NCBI GenBank assembly: GCA_964020155.1
Contig: OZ026551.1
Span: 2,465,018 to 2,529,017, forward strand
DNA: 64,000 nucleotides
Direction: 5' to 3'
Source: Chondrilla cf. caribensis
Lineage: Eukaryota > Porifera > Demospongiae > Chondrillida > Chondrillidae
Position numbers and translations under genes: made by a program. The notes under the pieces were generated by a model. That model was not told the origin of the DNA. It ran no database searches and saw only the letters and a program-made list of their open reading frames with translations. Positions 58,591 through 64,000 of the stretch are shown one piece after another (position 1 is the first letter of the stretch; each line of letters starts with the position of its first letter).

Positions 58591-59100
58591 ATGGAGCGTA
58601 TAGTTAACCGATTATACGCCAATGACGCCAATTGGCGTCATAAAAATAGGGTGCAAAAAATCCCATATATCTCGGCCGAGGAAGTTTCTATGGACTCGAA
58701 ACCTTCGCTGACTTTAACTGAACTACTGCCTAGTAATAGAATGATCGTCTCGAGAAAACGAACAAACGAATTCGACGAGATTAAAGCGAGCACAGAATCC
58801 CGTATATCTCGACCGAGGAAGCTTCTATCGACCCGAAACCGTCGTTGACTATAGCTCTATTATCGAACTACTACCGAGTAACAGAATGCTTGCCTCCAGA
58901 AAACGAACGAAGGAATTCGATCGAAAGCGAGGGAGTTATTTTCTAACAAAGCGCGCCAAACTCCCAGCTGCAAAATTCGGCACTGGCTCTTGCTCGTAGA
59001 CGGACGTATCTCGGCCGTCAAGACACTCGCGCGTCAATGGGGCAACAGGCCCTGTACGTCGTGCCAAAGCAAGCCAAGCCCTACTGGGACTTCTAATGTA
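58591..59100 (+). repeat. Tandem duplication of a coding-like segment
   Basis: About 137 bp from CCATATATCTCGGCCGAGGA (58662) recurs at about 58799 as CCGTATATCTCGACCGAGGA. In the same frame both read IPYIS(A/T)EE(V/A)S, then PSLT. The first lies in an 85-codon frame from ATG 58591. Frames break in the second copy. A gene fragment or transposon remnant; family not recognised. Confidence 0.35.
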
Positions 59101-59231
59101 TACGGCCATAACACCACTCACCGTCACGCGCTACGTTACATTCTAATAGTACTAGCATGCATACATCCTTGATTCAGCCAGAAGATTGAGTAAAATAAAG
59201 GCTATCATGATAGTGTGAGTGTGGTTGTATT

Positions 59232-59626
59232 CTAGGCTGGAATGAATAGAGGTAACTGTGTACATGGTGCTAAAAGCAATCCTGTTCTGACATTCTTTTC
59301 ATAGCCCTCAATAGCATATAGATCACCTGTAACTAACTTTTGTCTACTGTTGAGATATTTTGATGACTTCCCAGGCAATGGCAAGTCTTGAATCTCAGGT
59401 AAGGTCTATAAAATTATCAAGTAGTGATAATTGCTTCAATCATATGCTCAAGATCATCAATTTGCATGGGAAAGAATGTTGGGCTTAGAAACATTTGGGC
59501 CATTTTCTTGTTTTCAATGATAGTCTTCAAAAACAAGGCCTTGCATTTAGGCACGGTTGCAGTAGGAAGTGAAGATTCTAAAGTCCATAGTTGGAGGATT
59601 CCACCACAGCTACCTATACTACACAT
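59232..59626 (-). pseudogene. Possible two-part gene fragment, minus strand
   Basis: 59626-59417 reads KALFLKTIIENKKMAQMFLS, then PMQIDDLEHMIEAIITT and stop. 59399-59232 is open without a start: PEIQDLPLPGKSSKYLNSRQ, GDLYAIEGYEKNVRTGLLLA and stop. The composition is protein-like, but no splice donor joins them and no family was recognised. Confidence 0.2.
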
Positions 59627-60271
59627 TACATTATATGAATATTATTCACCATTAACCCCAGTAACCCCATTAGAGTTCACTGCGGGTGAATGTTATTATA
59701 ACAATATGGAACAGTTTGTCTCTCATATAGTACTTAATTGAAGCAATATGTATGGTATTCATTTTAAGAGCTTTGGCTGGCTGTACATGAATATTGTTAT
59801 AGTTGTCAAAGATCGATTTGTATTACCTTGAGGAAATCCGAACAAATTATCCGACCCACTGCGATTTTATACTATTAGTTATGTGGAATTTATATGGACT
59901 GAATGGCGCAAATCAGTGCATATAAATTCCTAGAGTAACAGGTCAATTTCCGGACAAATCTATTTCCGGACACCCGTATCTTCCTGAATGCTGAAGCTAC
60001 GGACATGAAACAAGTCCCCTTTTACAGCTTATTTTACCCTTTGGCTTGAAAGAAGTATTTCGTCACTTTGTAGCTAGCACGTATTTTGGTTGGTATCCAT
60101 AATCAACTAATTATTCTCGGAGAATTCGATCAAGTAGCGGACAAGAGTTGAAGCATGGGTAAGAAGTTGCGAAACGTTCGTAGTACCTCAGAAGTGATAG
60201 CTAGACATGTCTACTTTAAAATGTGAACATAAGAGTTCGATATGTGTCACTTTACAGGAAAACCGGGCATT

Positions 60272-60409
60272 GAGTTATTGAACCCCCTACGACGGCAAAA
60301 AAATTCGGTCTATTTTATTCTATTATGACTCCGAGTTCATATGGGCTGAATGGCATAATTCCTTCAATATACTTGTATTAGTCCGAAATTCGGTCCTTCA
60401 TAGGGGGTT
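60272..60409. repeat. Small foldback
   Basis: TTATTGAACCCCCTACGA and TCATAGGGGGTTGAATAG are imperfect inverted arms about 100 bp apart. Confidence 0.5.
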
Positions 60410-60796
60410 GAATAGCCTGTCCGAATTTCCTTATAGTAATACTTATTATAATATGACAGGTTATTATTAGTTATTAAGCTAAACTCACCTTATAAAGGGT
60501 AGCAAAGGTGTTGGCAACTTTAGCGAAGAGTGGAAAGCGTGCGAAATCTCAAAATGGGAATGTAATAGTCTACTGTTTAATAATAATGAAATGAAATATC
60601 ATTAATCGAATGATCGGCCTGAAATTTACCGAGCCTGGACGGATGACAAACGATAAAATGCAAAGAAGCGAATAGCACTTCAATATATACTTGTAGATAC
60701 TTCGACAACAATGGCTGTATTTAACGTATAAATTAATATAAAATTGTAAAGGGGCCCAAATATGGCAGAAACCACATCGCATATCGCGAATGTTCA

Positions 60797-60931
60797 ATGA
60801 TAACGGCTCTTATAAAACTCCTAGTTGACCCCATTTTGAACATAACAACGTTCGACGTGGTGAACATCGACGATGTTTTTATCTTGCTCAAAACCAGTCC
60901 GCAATTGCAATACGTGAACGTTACACTTGAG
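60797..60931 (+). CDS. Weak first-exon candidate
   Basis: ATG opens 45 codons (MITALIKLLVDPILNITTFD, DDVFILLKTSPQLQYVNV) to GAG|GTAGGT in phase 0. Alternating leucine and asparagine recalls leucine-rich repeats, but no following exon was found. Confidence 0.2.
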
Positions 60932-62164
60932 GTAGGTATATACGACGTGTATACACAGCCTTCTGCAATTGTTTTTATTCTTATTAGTAGAAACCTCTGG
61001 TTAGAGGCAAATACAATCGCTATTGAATTATATATTATTAGTTTCCTTATTCTATTTTATTTATATCTTACATGGCCGGCCTGGAATTGTTAGCTACGTA
61101 ATAAATTGATCGTCATCATACGTTTGTATCTATCAATATTCAGTAACAATTATGCCAATACGATGTACTAAATCACTACTAACAAATTTTGCTATAGCTA
61201 TACGATCAATTAATCGAACTTTTTCTTGGTCCTAGAAAAAAGGCTCACCTGATAAAATGCAGTTAGTATTCGAAACATGTACAGTATTTAATTACCAGTA
61301 ACCTGCACGTTGTCTAAAAGAAATAGTAAGGTTCCAACTGGATAGTGCATACATAGAATATTATTATCGGCCCTGTACATTGTCAATAACTGCGAAAATT
61401 GTTATTATGGTTCTTTCCTTTCCTGTTGCAATGATCGTATTGCAGTAATACCTCTCCCCGTTATTCACATAGAAATTGTGGAATGGGATGAGATAATGTT
61501 TTCATCTGGAAGCCCGACAGAATTCTTGATCATAATAATATAATATGTGGGATCCTGGGATCGTGACCAGTTGATATTGTTTTGAAATCCATGAGACCAC
61601 CTAGTGTGAGGGCACATTCCACTTAACACCTCCTCCTGTGAATATGATTAATCTCTTCCTGTGTGGATTCCTTTTATTCTCAAATCATGAATACTATACA
61701 TTAAGTAGAATTCCAGTTCCTATTTTAAGGTATTTATGATTGAAGCTAGTAGTGTCCAGAGAGCAGTGGCTTCCAGAGAGACCAGACTGATATGCTGCAT
61801 GATCCCATTACCAACTTACATAATCAACTCATGCATTTCATCACAAACCTCCAAAGACCATGGCATGCCAAATTTTCAGTCTGCAGATGTTCCTGTCATG
61901 ATATTATGCAGGTTTATTACAATAGCATCATAGAGTACCATAGTCCTCTATGTATGGATATATAGTGTAAAATGATGGATGGCCATATACCAACTGTGCA
62001 TGCATATCATAGGTTCTAGCCATCTGTGGAGTACTAGATTGTAACAAGTGGGCCAAAGAGCTCCTTGCAACTTTGTGCATATTCCAACTATTCCAGGACC
62101 TCCAAGATTTTTACAAGGCATTATTAGTATCATAGAGTGCAATAACACTCTATAGTTGATATGC
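60932..62164. other. Unassigned intergenic DNA
   Basis: No supported exon. Frames at 61736-61933 (+) and 61948-62148 (-) have no domain. Confidence 0.4.
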
Positions 62165-62818
62165 CACAGGGCCGGAGCAAGCTCTGCGGTAGTGGTACGG
62201 CCATCAGCGTAGCATAGTGCATCATGTTAGCATTCACATGACACGAAATTAGATGCATCATTATACAGTCCAGTGTTTCCCCCAGGCCATTTTAGCAGGG
62301 CACCCTACCTTGCTAAAATTTCTGACCGCCCTTCTATTTTTCATAACAATAATATTATAAAACTAAAATTATTAGGCATGTGTGTGGCTATACAAAAATG
62401 GATGAGGCATATCTGTATTAATTTTACTGTTTCACGTGGTAATGGCGTCTTTTTTTAGGTTCAGAAGAGCCTTCGCTGAAGTTATCGCTTTCGACGAAGC
62501 TTCAGCGCACGAATTTCAGCCCAATTTCTTAGTCTTGGCATTCAAAATCGGCGTTTTATAGAAGTTGCGCAATAGACATCATGGCGACTTCGAGCATAGT
62601 ATCAGATAATGTAGCTTAGTTTGAAAGAAATTGTGAACGAAATTCTCTGTAAGGGGGCCAATGTTACATTTACCAATGTTAGACTAATAATATTCTGTTA
62701 AGTTTATCATATCTTTGCTAGATGCCATGTTAGTGACATTTTATTTTTTTAAGGCCATGGTCAAAAAGTGGTACGGCCATGGCCGTAGTATAGCCGTACC
62801 AGTTGCGCCGGCCCTGTG
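62165..62818. mobile_element. hAT-like non-autonomous element
   Basis: CACAGGGCCGGAGCAA at the left and TTGCGCCGGCCCTGTG at the right are inverted repeats of 16 bp with one mismatch, with TGGTACGGCCAT near both ends. The ends resemble hAT termini; no clear 8-bp target duplication was seen. A fragment of R2 lies inside (62440-62600), so elements are nested. Confidence 0.6.
62440..62600 (+). mobile_element. Fragment of repeat element R2
   Basis: TAGGTTCAGAAGAGCCTTCG, CTTCAGCGCACGAATTTCAG, CCCAATTT: same orientation as 16122-16400, truncated. Confidence 0.5.
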
Positions 62819-63813
62819 CCATCAAAATAGTGGCAACCGTATACTTTCCATAAATTACAGTTTACCTAAAAAGTTGCTAATGATTTTTTTGGCCTTTCCA
62901 ACCATGCATCCATACACATGGTAGTATGTTTGTAAATATTAAGAAAAATGTCAAAAGAGGCATAGGCTACAATATAATTTTTTCCACTTCTTTGACACTC
63001 ACTTTTAAATGTCATTCGAGAAGATGGGACAAACTGACTTCCATGCAATAGGTGATAAAGTTCTTAAATTGACAGTCACGTCTCTAATCTTTTGTCAGCT
63101 TGCTTTGGACAACAGAGTGCAAAGTTAAACTTATGTATGTACAAGGAATAAAAAGAAGCACAGCAAGCTTAAAATAGATGGACACACTCACCGTAACCTT
63201 CTTCCTCGAATTATTTGTCAGTCGCACTGAAATTCCCAAAGCTCCTCTAAATGTCATTTTTCAATTCAAGAACGTTTGAGAATATAATGTGGTATTTATA
63301 AGTACAGTGTAGTTGTAAAGAAGACCCAGGATATGAAGGTCAAATTTTTGCTGCTATTCCCTCTCTTAAGCTTTAGACCACTGTAACCACATACCTGGTT
63401 AAAAAGAAAGCTTTATATAGTTTGACCACTAAACTTTCAGCATCTACTGAAAATTCCTACTTCTGTTACCATTGATCTTTATAGTGAATATGCTTCTTTC
63501 CAGCCCATTTGTTGCTACTGACCCTTGGCCCTAATTTTTTTACTAATTAATGTTAATCATTAAGATACAATGATATTTGTGTGATTATATTGAGGCTGCC
63601 TCCAAGTTATGTCCATTGGATATTATAATGCAATGCACTACACCCATAACAAGTGAATATAAAAATAAAAAAACACCAATGTAAGTAAAAGTCACACAAA
63701 AGTGTCATACATTTTGTTAAATTGTACCATATATACTCACAAGGCAATACTGTATAACACTTGGTTCTATTAAATTGAAATTGCAATATTCTCATTGTCT
63801 GCTTGTTTTCACT
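62819..63813. other. Unassigned intergenic DNA
   Basis: Nothing supported; AT-rich, no exon-like frame. Confidence 0.4.
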
Positions 63814-63870
63814 GTCTACCTATGCAGACCACCCCTACTGACATAGTAGGGGTGGTCTGCATAGGTAGAC
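63814..63870. repeat. Perfect 26-bp hairpin
   Basis: Arms 63814-63839 and 63845-63870 are exact reverse complements around the loop GACAT. It could fold into a miRNA-like stem or be a templated inverted insertion; no flanking precursor extension was seen. Confidence 0.85.
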
Positions 63871-64000
63871 ATTTATTTCAGATTAATTCATCTCTAGATA
63901 TTTAAATATACTTCAGATTAGCCTTTCCTATATCTTTGGATCATCATTACTAAATTCTAGCACTAGATTCAATATCATAATGTGTTTAGTGTGAGCTTCT

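Noticed and set aside
63814..63870. Rho-independent terminator
   Set aside because: The DNA is eukaryotic and no gene ends here; annotated as a hairpin only.

Overview
This is eukaryotic, most likely early-branching metazoan DNA (a demosponge would fit; that is inference). Genes are split by GT-AG introns, the sequence is AT-rich with long (GT)n/(CA)n tracts, and death-fold and ZU5-type domains sit beside an intact pogo-like transposon and many small DNA-transposon relics. No rRNA, tRNA, CRISPR or bacterial-type operon was seen.

The first 50 kb is one locus in two tandem paralogous copies. Copy 1 runs from before base 1 to about 15.86 kb; copy 2 from about 17.4 to 50.3 kb. Each copy has the same order: (i) a ZU5-like receptor/adaptor gene with proline-rich micro-exons and a C-terminal death-domain exon; (ii) an array of short cassette exons, each coding one 56-68 residue helical, CARD/death-fold-like module; (iii) two linker exons; (iv) a 13/14-bp minisatellite. 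Cassettes fall into four subfamilies in conserved order: a-b-d-c-c-c-c in copy 1 and a-b-b-b-b-d-d-c-c-c-c-c in copy 2. All cassettes, the micro-exons and the linker exons start in phase 1, and all whose end is clear also end in phase 1, so nearly any combination could be spliced in frame. Five short phase-1 exons with a conserved stop lie in the cassette introns and could act as alternative ends. Several cassettes are broken (lost splice sites, frameshifts), as expected of birth-and-death evolution.

Insertions found in one paralogue only give clean empty sites: the pogo/PHD transposon (about 23.76-26.56 kb), a 747-bp inverted-repeat element with a 6-bp target duplication (26,870-27,616), and elements at 9.2 and 43.55 kb.

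From 50.3 kb the duplicated locus ends. After 3.8 kb of AT-rich DNA lies an intronless minus-strand gene (54,131-56,992) coding a 953-residue protein that joins a CxxC zinc-finger-like segment, a von Willebrand A domain with a full MIDAS motif and a C-terminal ubiquitin-conjugating (E2) domain with its active-site cysteine. The remaining 7 kb holds transposon relics and at most weak exon candidates.

How the locus works is inference: ZU5 and death-fold domains are protein-interaction modules of innate immune and apoptotic signalling, and the cassette array looks like a way to vary the number and kind of interaction modules. Exon ends were read from splice consensus and paralogue comparison only; no transcript data were available.
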